DNA from: Amycolatopsis cihanbeyliensis
GTDB taxonomy: Bacteria; Actinomycetota; Actinomycetes; Mycobacteriales; Pseudonocardiaceae
Direction of reading: 5' to 3'
Length of the DNA stretch: 64,000 nt
Assembly (NCBI RefSeq): GCF_006715045.1
Contig: NZ_VFML01000001.1
Span: forward strand, 4,370,501 to 4,434,500
The position numbers and the translations under genes were made by a program. Position 1 is the stretch's first letter. Each line of letters begins with the position of its first letter. Shown one piece after another: positions 26,647-35,337 of the stretch. Below the pieces are notes generated by a model. The model worked only from the letters and a program-made list of their open reading frames with translations, had not been told where the DNA came from and ran no database searches.

Positions 26647-28653
26647 ATGGACACGCACGCCGGACACGAAACCGGGCAGCACGAACACGAGCACGGTGAC
26701 CACGCCGCGGTCTTCCGGGACCGCTTCTGGTTGAGCCTCGGCCTTTCCGTGCCGGTGGTCGCGGGCAGCCACATGGTTGCCGACCTGCTCGGGTACCACA
26801 TCCCGCCCTGGGCGGGCTGGGTCGCTCCGGTCCTGGGCACGGTCGTCTTCCTCTACGGTGGCTGGCCGTTCCTCTCCGGCGCGGTGGGCGAGCTGCGCCA
26901 GCGGCAGCCGGGGATGATGACACTGGTCGCGCTGGCGATCAGCGTGGCGTTCATCGCCAGCGGCCTCACCTCGCTCGGGGTCGGCGGGCTCCGGCTGGAC
27001 TTCTGGTGGGAGCTCGCGCTGCTGGTCGTGATCATGCTGCTCGGGCACTGGCTGGAAATGCGCGCCCTCGGCCAGGCATCCGGGGCCCTGGAGGCCCTTG
27101 CCGAGCTGCTGCCGGACGACGCCGAACGCGTCGAGGACGGTGGCGAGGTGCGCACGGTGACGCTGGACGAGCTGCGGGTCGGGGACGTCGTGCTGGTCCG
27201 CTCCGGTGGGCGGGTGCCCGCCGACGGGACCGTGGCCGAGGGCGCGGCCGAGCTGGACGAGTCCATGGTCACCGGCGAGTCGGGCACGGTGCGCAGGGCC
27301 GAGGGCGACCAGGTGGTCGCCGGCACCGTGGCCACCGACTCGGCGATACGGATCCGGGTGGACGCGGTCGGCGAGGACACCGCGCTGGCCGGGATCCAGC
27401 GGCTGGTCGCGGATGCCCAGGGCTCCCGCTCGCGGGCCCAGGCGCTGGCCGACCGGGCCGCCGCACTGCTGTTCTGGTTCGCCCTGCTGGCCGGGGTGCT
27501 CACCTACGTGGTCTGGTCCTTGCTCGGGGGCGCCACCGATGCCGTCGAGCGCACGGTCACCGTGCTGGTGATCGCCTGCCCGCACGCCCTCGGGCTGGCG
27601 ATCCCGCTGGTGATCGCGATCTCCACCGGTATCTCGGCCCGTGCGGGCATCCTGGTCACCGACCGGCTGGCGCTGGAGCGGATGCGCACGGTGGACACGG
27701 TGCTTTTCGACAAGACCGGCACCCTCACCAGGGGACGCCCCGCGGTGAGCGAGGTGCTGGCCACCGGCCGGGCCGACGAGGACACCGTGCTGGGGCTGGC
27801 GGCCGCGGCCGAGCACGATTCGGAACATCCACTCGCGGCGGCCATTGTGGACGCGGCGAGCGAGCGGATGAAGCTGCCGCGGGCAACGGGGTTCCGCTCG
27901 TTGACCGGACGTGGCGTAGTAGCCACAGTGGACGGAAAGGAGATCGCGGTCGGCGGTCCTTCACTGCTGCGGCACTACGAGGTCGAACCTCCCGCGGAGC
28001 TCGACCGGCGCACCAGGGCACTCGCCGACCGGGGTGCGACCGTGTTGCACGTCCTGCGGGACGGTGGCGTGATCGGCGCGCTGGCGTTGGCCGACGAGAT
28101 CCGGCCGGAGTCGAGGCAGGCCGTGGACGCGCTGCATGCCGAGGGCGTCCGGGTCGTGATGATCACCGGCGATGCCCGTAACGTCGCCGAGTCGGTTGCC
28201 GCCGAGCTCGGGGTGGACGAGGTGTTCGCCGAGGTGCTGCCGCAGGACAAGGATTCGGCCGTGGCGCGGTTGCAGGAACGTGGCCAGCGGGTGGCCATGG
28301 TCGGTGACGGGGTGAACGACGCGCCCGCGCTCGCCAGGGCCGATGTCGGTATCGCGATCGGTGCGGGCACGGATGTGGCGATCGAGTCGGCGGGTGTGGT
28401 GCTGGTGTCCGACGACCCGCGCGGGGTGCTCGCCGCCCGCAGGCTTTCCGTTGCCAGCTACCGGAAGATGTGGCAGAACCTCGGTTGGGCGGCCGGGTAC
28501 AACCTGGCGGCCGTCCCGCTGGCGGCCGGCGTGCTCGCCTCGGTCGGGTTCGTGCTGCCACCAGCGGTGGGCGCCGTCGTGATGAGCCTGTCCACGATCG
28601 TGGTGGCGCTGAACGCCCAGTTACTCCGCAGGGTGCGCCTCTCGGGGGAGTGA
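26647..28653 (+). CDS. CopB-type heavy-metal-exporting P1B-ATPase
   Basis: A 668-residue P1B-type ATPase. It has a His-rich N-terminus (HAGHETGQHEHEHGDH), the metal-path motif CPH in place of CPC (VIACPHALGLA) and the phosphorylation motif DKTGT. TGES, the SEHPL histidine-proline loop and MVGDGVNDAPAL are also present. CPH and a His-rich tail in place of ferredoxin-like metal-binding domains define the CopB group, associated with Cu(II)/Cu(I)/Ag export. ATG 26647 is favoured (TAGG 7 nt upstream); ATG 26632 lies inside the operator-like dyad. Confidence 0.92.
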   Translation: MDTHAGHETGQHEHEHGDHAAVFRDRFWLSLGLSVPVVAGSHMVADLLGYHIPPWAGWVAPVLGTVVFLYGGWPFLSGAVGELRQRQPGMMTLVALAISVAFIASGLTSLGVGGLRLDFWWELALLVVIMLLGHWLEMRALGQASGALEALAELLPDDAERVEDGGEVRTVTLDELRVGDVVLVRSGGRVPADGTVAEGAAELDESMVTGESGTVRRAEGDQVVAGTVATDSAIRIRVDAVGEDTALAGIQRLVADAQGSRSRAQALADRAAALLFWFALLAGVLTYVVWSLLGGATDAVERTVTVLVIACPHALGLAIPLVIAISTGISARAGILVTDRLALERMRTVDTVLFDKTGTLTRGRPAVSEVLATGRADEDTVLGLAAAAEHDSEHPLAAAIVDAASERMKLPRATGFRSLTGRGVVATVDGKEIAVGGPSLLRHYEVEPPAELDRRTRALADRGATVLHVLRDGGVIGALALADEIRPESRQAVDALHAEGVRVVMITGDARNVAESVAAELGVDEVFAEVLPQDKDSAVARLQERGQRVAMVGDGVNDAPALARADVGIAIGAGTDVAIESAGVVLVSDDPRGVLAARRLSVASYRKMWQNLGWAAGYNLAAVPLAAGVLASVGFVLPPAVGAVVMSLSTIVVALNAQLLRRVRLSGE

Positions 28654-28948
28654 TCGCCGCACCGGAGGCGGAGGAGTCCGACCGAAAGTTGACTCGGTGC
28701 GCGGATGTTCACTCTATCGAGTCGATTATTGTTTCAGCTCGGCCGCGCGGTAGTGACAAGCGCGTCGGTAGCCGGTAAACAGCATTTAGTAACCGGATGC
28801 GGTCGCGGTGTCAAGGGTGATCACGTCCGGTGGCATGGGGAACACTCGAAACGGCTCGACCGGGCAGTTCGCGGTGCCTGATCAACAAAGGCGCCGGCGG
28901 ACGGAGTGCCTGCCGGCGGTTGGCGGCGCACGTCGATGGAGGTAGCTG
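28654..28948. other. Intergenic region after the P-ATPase
   Basis: About 295 bp with an AT-rich middle (28690-28800), likely the promoter region of the next gene. No recognisable RNA or coding sequence is seen. Confidence 0.4.
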
Positions 28949-29686
28949 ATGGCGCGCACGGTCCCGCGAAACAGGCCGCGCAGCGGGGCGGAGGACGCCG
29001 GTTCCGTCGCCGAGGTGCGCGATCGCACCGGCATCCTCGCTGCCAGCCTCTCCGGGCAACGCGCTCCCCTTGCCACGATGGAGCCGGACGGCCCCGCGGA
29101 GACCTGGCCGGTCGCCGCGGACCACCAGCCTGCCGACTGGTTCGAGCCCGTCTCCAGGCCCCGCGAACTCGGCCGCGCCGGGGTGGTCGCCTGGGCGGCA
29201 GGCGCGCTCATGTTCGTGGTGCTGGTCAGCGGTGTCTACGGAACCGGCCACGACCGCGACACCCCCGCCGACGCCTCGGACGGCCGGGCGCAACCGACGA
29301 CCACCACGCCCGCGCCGGTGATCGAGATCCCGCCGAAACCCACACCGGTGTCCCGGGACGCCGGTGCCGACACCGAGCCCAGCCCGAAGCCCGCCGTCGA
29401 GCCGAAGCCCGCGCCCCGGCGGGAACCGACCCCCGCCGCGAGGACCGAGGCCGAACGCCCGGTCGCCCGTAGCGCCCCGCCGCCGTCCTCGAAGGAACCC
29501 TCGGAGGAGCCGCGCGAACAGGTGCGGATCCAGATCCCGAGCCTGCAGGACTTCGTCGACTACCACGAGTTGTCCGACTTCACCGGCTTCGCGGAGTTCG
29601 GCGACCGCGGTTCCCGGCAGACCGCGACCCTGCGCGCCGACGAACCGGAGTTGCGGATCTTCCCGGAGGCGTTCCTCCCCCGCTGA
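28949..29686 (+). CDS. Single-pass membrane protein with Pro-rich external region
   Basis: A 245-residue protein of unknown function. It has about 80 cytoplasmic residues, one membrane helix (VVAWAAGALMFVVLVSGVYG), a long Pro/Glu/Lys/Ala low-complexity stretch (about residues 110-195) that may span the cell wall, and a compact C-terminal segment IQIPSLQDFVDYHELSDFTGFAEFG. Codon usage is that of a real gene with strong third-position GC. It stands alone, convergent with the LuxR-type regulator. Confidence 0.75.
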   Translation: MARTVPRNRPRSGAEDAGSVAEVRDRTGILAASLSGQRAPLATMEPDGPAETWPVAADHQPADWFEPVSRPRELGRAGVVAWAAGALMFVVLVSGVYGTGHDRDTPADASDGRAQPTTTTPAPVIEIPPKPTPVSRDAGADTEPSPKPAVEPKPAPRREPTPAARTEAERPVARSAPPPSSKEPSEEPREQVRIQIPSLQDFVDYHELSDFTGFAEFGDRGSRQTATLRADEPELRIFPEAFLPR

Positions 29687-29700
29687 GGCTGCGCGTCAGC

Positions 29701-29809
29701 GGCCAACGCCCGTATGTGGATGGCCAACGCGCGCACAGACGGCAAACACGCCGGTCGCCCGTGTTTGCCGCTCACGCGCGTGTGTTGGCGATCCACGCGC
29801 ATGCGTTGG
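29701..29809. repeat. Long nested palindrome between convergent genes
   Basis: A roughly 109-bp inverted repeat built from tandem units of about 19-21 bp. The left arm carries ggccaacgcccgtatgtgga-type units and the right arm their complements (tgttggcgatccacgcgc). The core is a perfect 11-bp stem, 29740-29750 with 29760-29770, and a 9-nt loop. It lies between the stops of two convergent genes. It could be a bidirectional terminator or a copy of a dispersed repeat family. Confidence 0.7.
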
Positions 29810-29834
29810 CCGTTGGCGCACGCCTCCGGCCCGG

Positions 29835-32696
29835 TCAGCTGGCCTTCTGCGGGGCCTGTTTGCCCACCTCGGTGCGCGAACGCAGGCCGAGTTTGCGCAG
29901 CACGCGGGTCACGTGCTGCTCCACGGTGCGCGGGGAGAGGAACAGGCCCTCGGCGATCTCCCGGTTGGTGCGCCCGCAGGCCAGCATCGCGGCCACCTCG
30001 CGTTCCCGTGGCGAGAGCTGGTCGCCGTAGCCGCGCCGGCCCCGCCGGGACGGGCGCCAGGCGCCGAGCTCGCGTAACGCGTACCGGCAACGACCGGCGT
30101 CCCTGGCCGCGCCGAGCCGGGCGTAGGCCTCCGCGGCGGCGCGCAGCCCGTCTACGCCGCCCTGCACGCCGGCGGCCAGCCGGCAGCAGGCGGCCTCCTC
30201 GGCGGATACCGCGGCGGGGTATGGCATCGGCAGCGCGAGGTAGCCCCTGCCGGCCTCGTCGAAGGCCTCCGCCGCCCGCTCGTGCTCGGCCTGGGCCTCC
30301 AGCAGCACCGCCCTGGCGGCCACCAGGCTGGTATGTGCGAACGGCGCGTCCAGGCCGGCGATACCCGCGGCGAACTCGGTGACGGCCGCCACGGCCTCCG
30401 GCGACCGCCCGGCGAGCGCGTAGGCCCGCGCGGCGGCCGGAAGCAACTCGGCGGCCCACACCCAGACCCCCTTGCGCCGCGCTAGGCGCAGGCCGTGCTC
30501 GGCGGCCTCGGCCGCCCCGCGCACGTCCTCGGTGGCCAGCAGGACCCTGGTGAGCATGCCCGCCGCGGACAGTGCCACCGGCAGCACGGCGCCCTGCGGT
30601 TTGGCCAGCCCGGTGGCCCGCAGCAGGCGCTGCGCCGCGTCGAACTCGCCCCGCACCGCGGCGAGCGCGCCCCGCACCAGCTGGGCGTCCGCGACCACCG
30701 GACCGATATCGGAGTAGCGCTGCTGGGTCGACTCCGCGCGTTCGGCGAGGCCGTTCCAGTCGCCGGTGACCCAGTCCAGCCGCAACCGCGAGCCACCGGC
30801 GGTGCTGCCGACGAACAGCGCCCCCGCGGCCTCGGCCATCCGGGTGCCACCCGCCAGCAGCTCCGCGGCCCGGTCCAGCCGGCCGATCCAGGACTGCGCG
30901 TCGGCGAGGTTGCACCACAATCGCGCGAGCTGCACCCGTTCACCCGCGGTGGGGGCGGTGTCCGGCAGGCGCTCGAACTCCTGCCAGGCCGTGCCGTCGC
31001 CGATATGCGCCCTGCTCGCGATCCGGTCGGCGCGCAGCGCGAGCCGCAGCTCGACGTCCTCGATCTCCGGGAACACCGCGTCCACTTCGGACATCCAGTG
31101 CTCGTGCCAGACCAGTGGGGTGAGCCCCTCCAGCGGGATGGCCAGCAGGTTGTACCCGCGTACCGCAAGGTCCGGGCGGTCGGCCAACTCGGCGACGGCC
31201 TGCTCCACCTGTGCCCTTGCCCGCAGCAACCGCCCGGGCAGTCGCGCCAGCAGCAGCCCGAGGTTGAGCCGGATCCGGCCCCTGGCGATCCGGCCGAGCT
31301 CACCGCGGTCGACCACCCCGCGCAGCGTCCCGATCAGTTCGGGCCGGTGCGCGCGCAGCGCGATCTCGCTGAGCCGCACCGCGAACCGTTCCGCGTCCGG
31401 GGCGCCGAGCGGACCGTCCAGCAGTTCCTGCAACACGTCCAGTGCCGCCGAGGTCTGCCCCTCGCCGACCGCGCGCTCCACCGCGGCCTCGGCGTACCGC
31501 AGCCATTCCGGCAGGTGACCGGCCGCTCGGGCATGCCGGGCAAGCTGCGCCAGCGGCGGGTTCTCGCCGGTGCCGAGTATGTCGATCGCCTTGTTGTGCA
31601 ACTGCTCGCGTTCCGGGGGGCTGATCGACTCGTACACCGCGGCACGGGCGAATCCGTGCCGGAAGCCGTAACGGTCCGGGATGACCTCATGCAGCACGCC
31701 GCCCCGCACCGCGGCGGTCAGCGCGGCGCACAGCCTGCCGGTGCGCAACCCGCACAGGGCGCCGATCGTGCCGGCCTCCGCGGGCGTGCCGAGCACGGCG
31801 GCCGCCCTGGCCAGCGCGGCGGCCGGCTCGGGCAACTCGGCCATCCGGGCATGCATGACCTCGCGCAGCGGCGCCGGAACGGCCAGCTCGTCCAGCATCC
31901 GGCCGCCCGCGCCATCGGTGACCGGCGCGCCGGACACCGTCAGCGCGCGCAGGGTTTCCTCGATCACGAAGGGGATTCCCGCGGTGCGGTCGTGCAGTTT
32001 CCTGGTGAACTCGATGTCCACTGTGGATTTTTTGAGGAACGATGTGGTCAGGGTGTGCACCTCGCGCGCCCCCAGTGGCCGCAGCCGCAGCCGGACGGTG
32101 GGCACGCCGACGGCGATCCGCGCGGGTGACTCGAGCGGCCCGCCAGGAGGCAACTCGGTGTCGGTGTAGGTCAGCAGGACGCCGAGCCGTTCCGGCGGGT
32201 CGGCGAGCACGAACCGCAACACCTCGCGGGTGAGCGGGTCCGCCCACTGCAGGTCGTCGATGACCAGCAGGGCGCGGCCGCAGGCCGCCAGTAACTCGCG
32301 GATCGCGCGGAACTGCCGATGCCGCTCGGCCGCCCGGTCCGGCAACGGCTCCGGGCAGGCCGGCAGCGCGTCGGCGATCTCCGGTAGCAGCGGGCGCAGC
32401 ACCCCGGCCACGGAGCTCAGCGGGCCCAGCGGGTCCAACCCGCCGGTGCGGCGCAGCGCGTCGAGCACCGGGCCGTAGGGGAACGGGTCGTGCGCGGGCC
32501 GGCAGGCACCGAGCAGCAGGTTGTCGGCGCGGAACTCGCTGCGCCGCAACAGCTCCCGCGCCAGCCTGGTCTTGCCGACACCGGCCTCGCCTGCCACCAG
32601 CGCGACCGAGGGGCGTTTGTCCAGCAAGTCGGTGAGCGTCTCGAGGTCACGCGTGCGTCCGACGAGCGCGGGCGAGCCGTCGAGCAGGGCGGCCAT
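29835..32696 (-). CDS. Large ATP-binding LuxR-type (LAL) regulator
   Basis: A 953-residue LAL-family regulator. The N-terminal AAA module has Walker A GEAGVGKT near residue 35 and Walker B LLVIDDLQWAD. A long helical TPR-like middle follows. The C-terminal LuxR HTH is QLSPREREVAAMLACGRTNREIAEGLFLSPRTVEQHVTRVL. Start ATG 32696 has AGGAGAG 6 nt upstream. Such proteins usually activate neighbouring catabolic or secondary-metabolite genes, but no such cluster adjoins it here, so its target is unknown. Confidence 0.93.
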   Translation of the reverse strand: MAALLDGSPALVGRTRDLETLTDLLDKRPSVALVAGEAGVGKTRLARELLRRSEFRADNLLLGACRPAHDPFPYGPVLDALRRTGGLDPLGPLSSVAGVLRPLLPEIADALPACPEPLPDRAAERHRQFRAIRELLAACGRALLVIDDLQWADPLTREVLRFVLADPPERLGVLLTYTDTELPPGGPLESPARIAVGVPTVRLRLRPLGAREVHTLTTSFLKKSTVDIEFTRKLHDRTAGIPFVIEETLRALTVSGAPVTDGAGGRMLDELAVPAPLREVMHARMAELPEPAAALARAAAVLGTPAEAGTIGALCGLRTGRLCAALTAAVRGGVLHEVIPDRYGFRHGFARAAVYESISPPEREQLHNKAIDILGTGENPPLAQLARHARAAGHLPEWLRYAEAAVERAVGEGQTSAALDVLQELLDGPLGAPDAERFAVRLSEIALRAHRPELIGTLRGVVDRGELGRIARGRIRLNLGLLLARLPGRLLRARAQVEQAVAELADRPDLAVRGYNLLAIPLEGLTPLVWHEHWMSEVDAVFPEIEDVELRLALRADRIASRAHIGDGTAWQEFERLPDTAPTAGERVQLARLWCNLADAQSWIGRLDRAAELLAGGTRMAEAAGALFVGSTAGGSRLRLDWVTGDWNGLAERAESTQQRYSDIGPVVADAQLVRGALAAVRGEFDAAQRLLRATGLAKPQGAVLPVALSAAGMLTRVLLATEDVRGAAEAAEHGLRLARRKGVWVWAAELLPAAARAYALAGRSPEAVAAVTEFAAGIAGLDAPFAHTSLVAARAVLLEAQAEHERAAEAFDEAGRGYLALPMPYPAAVSAEEAACCRLAAGVQGGVDGLRAAAEAYARLGAARDAGRCRYALRELGAWRPSRRGRRGYGDQLSPREREVAAMLACGRTNREIAEGLFLSPRTVEQHVTRVLRKLGLRSRTEVGKQAPQKAS

Positions 32697-32782
32697 GATG
32701 GCTCTCCTTCGGCGCAGCGGCAGGGGTACGCGGCGCTGAAGAAAGCGTAGGCAGGAGGTTAACGGGGGTAAACGGGTCCACC

Positions 32783-33907
32783 CTACTTAGGTTCTGACCC
32801 ATTGGGGTGATGCCAGTGAATCCGCAGTTCCTCCGCCCTCGGTGCGGTCATGGCCAGCAGCTTCCGCCCCTCCCGTTCCAGCGCGGTGGTGTCTTTCTTG
32901 GACACTTTCCGGAATTGCTCGATCTCCAGCGTCGCCGTTCCGCGGGAGGTGCTGGTGTTCCACCTGCCACAGACGAACCCATCGACCAGCACCGTGCCCC
33001 TCACCAGGCCGTTCCTGGTGAAGACCCGGGCCCGGTCCGGGTCGCTGATGATGCGGCCGCGGTCGGCATGGGCGAGCAGCGCGTTGTCGAACGGGGCGAG
33101 CAGCCGGGCCGGCGCCGGGGTCGCGGGGTCCGGCCGGGGCGCCTCCGGCAGGTCCCAGAGCCGGGTGCCGTCCGGGCCGGTGAACTCGCGCAGCCGGGGG
33201 CGGAGCCGGTCGACCACCTCGCCGAGCCTGGTCAGCCCGCACCACGCCTGGATGTCCCGCACGCTCGCCGGCCCGAACGCGCCGAGGTAGCGCAGGATCA
33301 TCCGCTCGATATCCGGGCGATCGTCGGTCGAGCGGCCCAGCCAGGCCTCGACGGTGGTGTTCACCGGCCGGCCCGAGCTGCCCCACAGCCCGCGCGGCGG
33401 TAGCTGCACCAGCGGGGTGAGCACCTGCACGGCGTTGGCCATGGCCCGCCCGTCCCGCTCCGGCCAGTGCTCGCGCAGGCGCGCACCGAGCTCGGCCGGG
33501 GTACTCGGATGCCGCGTCAGCACCGTGCGGCCCACCTCGGCCAGCGCGGCCGGATCCAGGCCCGTCACCGCCGAGCCCCAGTCGCTGGAGCGCATCATCC
33601 GTTCCAGCACCGGTTGCAGCAGCGGGCGCAGCGCGAGGCAGTCGTCCGCGGAGACCAGGTGGATGGTCCCGCGCATGACGGTCGTGCGGACCACCTTCCG
33701 CTCGGTGAGCAGGGTGTTGACCTCCGCGGGGTCGAAACCGCTGATCCGGCTCCACAGCCCGTAGCAGGGCGGGGCCGGGCTCTGCGCCTGCATGCCGACC
33801 AGATGCTCGATCACCTCGAGGGCACCGCGCCGCTCCCGGCGCAACAGCAGCTGGCGGGCGAGCAGTGCCCGGTTCAACGCGCGCAGGCTGAGTTCATCCG
33901 TGCTCAT
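32783..33907 (-). CDS. Winged-helix protein of the AlkZ/HTH_42 family
   Basis: A 374-residue protein of the winged-helix DNA-binding domain family that includes the glycosylase AlkZ. It has the N-terminal motif LLRRERRGALEVIEHLVGMQAQSP, VMRGTIHLVSADD, and the characteristic LLAPFDNALLAHADR and VLVDGFVCGRW. AlkZ proteins unhook DNA crosslinks using a catalytic Q-x-Q; here GMQAQSP supplies the two Gln residues in the right place. Many family members are untested, so DNA repair is plausible only. ATG 33907 fits the conserved N-terminus. It lies 86 bp upstream of the LAL regulator on the same strand. Confidence 0.8.
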   Translation of the reverse strand: MSTDELSLRALNRALLARQLLLRRERRGALEVIEHLVGMQAQSPAPPCYGLWSRISGFDPAEVNTLLTERKVVRTTVMRGTIHLVSADDCLALRPLLQPVLERMMRSSDWGSAVTGLDPAALAEVGRTVLTRHPSTPAELGARLREHWPERDGRAMANAVQVLTPLVQLPPRGLWGSSGRPVNTTVEAWLGRSTDDRPDIERMILRYLGAFGPASVRDIQAWCGLTRLGEVVDRLRPRLREFTGPDGTRLWDLPEAPRPDPATPAPARLLAPFDNALLAHADRGRIISDPDRARVFTRNGLVRGTVLVDGFVCGRWNTSTSRGTATLEIEQFRKVSKKDTTALEREGRKLLAMTAPRAEELRIHWHHPNGSEPK

Positions 33908-34305
33908 GACCGGAACCCTACGGTCTGATCCGGCCGGTTCGTGTCCGGAATTCAGCGAGGATGCACCACGTGAAATCTCACTCGCCGGCGGGAGACCCAG
34001 AGGTCGAATCCACATTTTTATTGATCACGTTACCGGGAAGAGTCGATGAATCGGTTACCGGAAAGAACGTGCCGGACCGCGCGAGCGGACCTGCCGGGGC
34101 GTGGGTCGGCGCCTGCGGGTGCCACCTCGAACCCATGGCGATGGTGGCCTCTTCTACAACACTCCACTGTGAAGTGAAAGACGCTCATGTTGAGACTTGG
34201 GTCACACGGGCGAGGGTTTACCGATTGGTAGGCCGTAGAAATACCAAGGGGGCTGGTATCGAGGGAGTTCCCCTTCCCACTCGCCGACTTGGAGGGACAA
34301 TCCCG
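33908..34305. other. Intergenic control region before the KAS III gene
   Basis: 398 bp without a convincing gene. It holds a direct repeat gttaccgg-(g/a)-aaga at about 34030 and 34054, and the TACC/GGTA dyads listed separately. It probably carries the promoters of both divergent genes. Confidence 0.5.
34219..34259 (+). promoter_or_regulatory. Two TACC/GGTA dyads upstream of KAS III
   Basis: taccgattggta (34219-34230) has the same TACC-N4-GGTA geometry as the palindromes flanking the mce cluster. Right after it, ataccaagggggctggtat (34241-34259) is a dyad with a 7-nt centre. Both lie within 90 bp of the start codon. Confidence 0.5.
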
Positions 34306-35334
34306 GTGCCGATGCAGGACGCGCGTCGCGCGGCGGTGGTGACTGGTCTCGGTGGCTGGCTGCCGCCCCGGGTCCTGGACAACGCCGAGCTCGAGCAGCG
34401 GTTGGACACCTCCGACGAGTGGATCCGTAACCGGACCGGTATCCGCGAGCGGCACGTCGTCGACCCCGGACTGTCCACAGTAGATATGGCTGTGGAGGCG
34501 GGCAGGTGCGCGTTGCGGTCGGCAGGCTCCGATGTCGTCGACGCGCTGGTGCTGGCCACCGCGACCCCGGACTACCTGTGCCCGGCGAGCGCGCCCGAGG
34601 TGGCCAGCAGGCTGGGACTCGGCGGGGTGGCCGCCTTCGATGTCAACGCCGTGTGCAGTGGCTTCGTCTACGCCCTCGCCACCGCCGCCGGGCTGATCGC
34701 GGGCGGGGTGGCCGGCCGGGTACTGGTGGTCGGCTCGGACGCGTTCACCACCCTGCTGGATCCGGACGACCGCAGCACGGTGCCGATCTTCGGGGATGGC
34801 GCGGGCGCGGTGGTGTTGCGCGCGGGCACCGCCGACGAACTCGGTGCGCTCGGCCCGTTCGACCTGCACAGCGACGGCGAGTTGACCGACCTGCTGGTGG
34901 TCCCCGCCGGTGGCGCCAAGCAACGCCGGTCCGCGGACCCGCGGGATCACTTCCTCGCCATGCAGGGCACCGCGGTGTTCCGGCAGGCCAGCGCGAGGAT
35001 GGCGGAATCCTCCCGCGTGGTGCTGGATCGGATGGGCTGGTCGGTCGGCGAGGTCGACCGGTTCGTCGGGCACCAGGCCAATATCCGGATCCTGAACGCG
35101 GTCGCCAAGCAGCTCGGGCTGCCGCCGGAGGGACTGGTGATCAATGTGGACCGCACCGGCAACACCAGCGCGGCCTCGATCCCACTGGCGCTGACCGATG
35201 CCTGCGTGGCCGGCTCGCTGCACGCCGGGGACCGCGTGCTGGTCAGCGCGTTCGGCGCGGGCCTCACCTGGGGCTCCACCGCCTTGCGCTGGCCGGACCT
35301 GCCGAAGGTGGAGTCCCCCCGCGTCGGGGAGTGA
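34306..35334 (+). CDS. Beta-ketoacyl-ACP synthase III (FabH-like)
   Basis: A 342-residue KAS III-fold condensing enzyme, joining an acyl-CoA to malonyl-ACP or a similar acceptor. The Cys-His-Asn triad is visible in NAVCSGFVYAL, VGHQANIRIL and GNTSAASIPLAL. The N-terminal SDEWIRNRTGIRERH is the standard CoA-binding signature. GTG 34306 is chosen because GGAGGG lies 8 nt upstream; ATG 34312 is alternative. It is not in a fab operon, so it could prime a special lipid or secondary metabolite instead of bulk fatty acid synthesis. Upstream dyads suggest lipid-linked regulation. Confidence 0.92.
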   Translation: MPMQDARRAAVVTGLGGWLPPRVLDNAELEQRLDTSDEWIRNRTGIRERHVVDPGLSTVDMAVEAGRCALRSAGSDVVDALVLATATPDYLCPASAPEVASRLGLGGVAAFDVNAVCSGFVYALATAAGLIAGGVAGRVLVVGSDAFTTLLDPDDRSTVPIFGDGAGAVVLRAGTADELGALGPFDLHSDGELTDLLVVPAGGAKQRRSADPRDHFLAMQGTAVFRQASARMAESSRVVLDRMGWSVGEVDRFVGHQANIRILNAVAKQLGLPPEGLVINVDRTGNTSAASIPLALTDACVAGSLHAGDRVLVSAFGAGLTWGSTALRWPDLPKVESPRVGE

Positions 35335-35337
35335 GCA

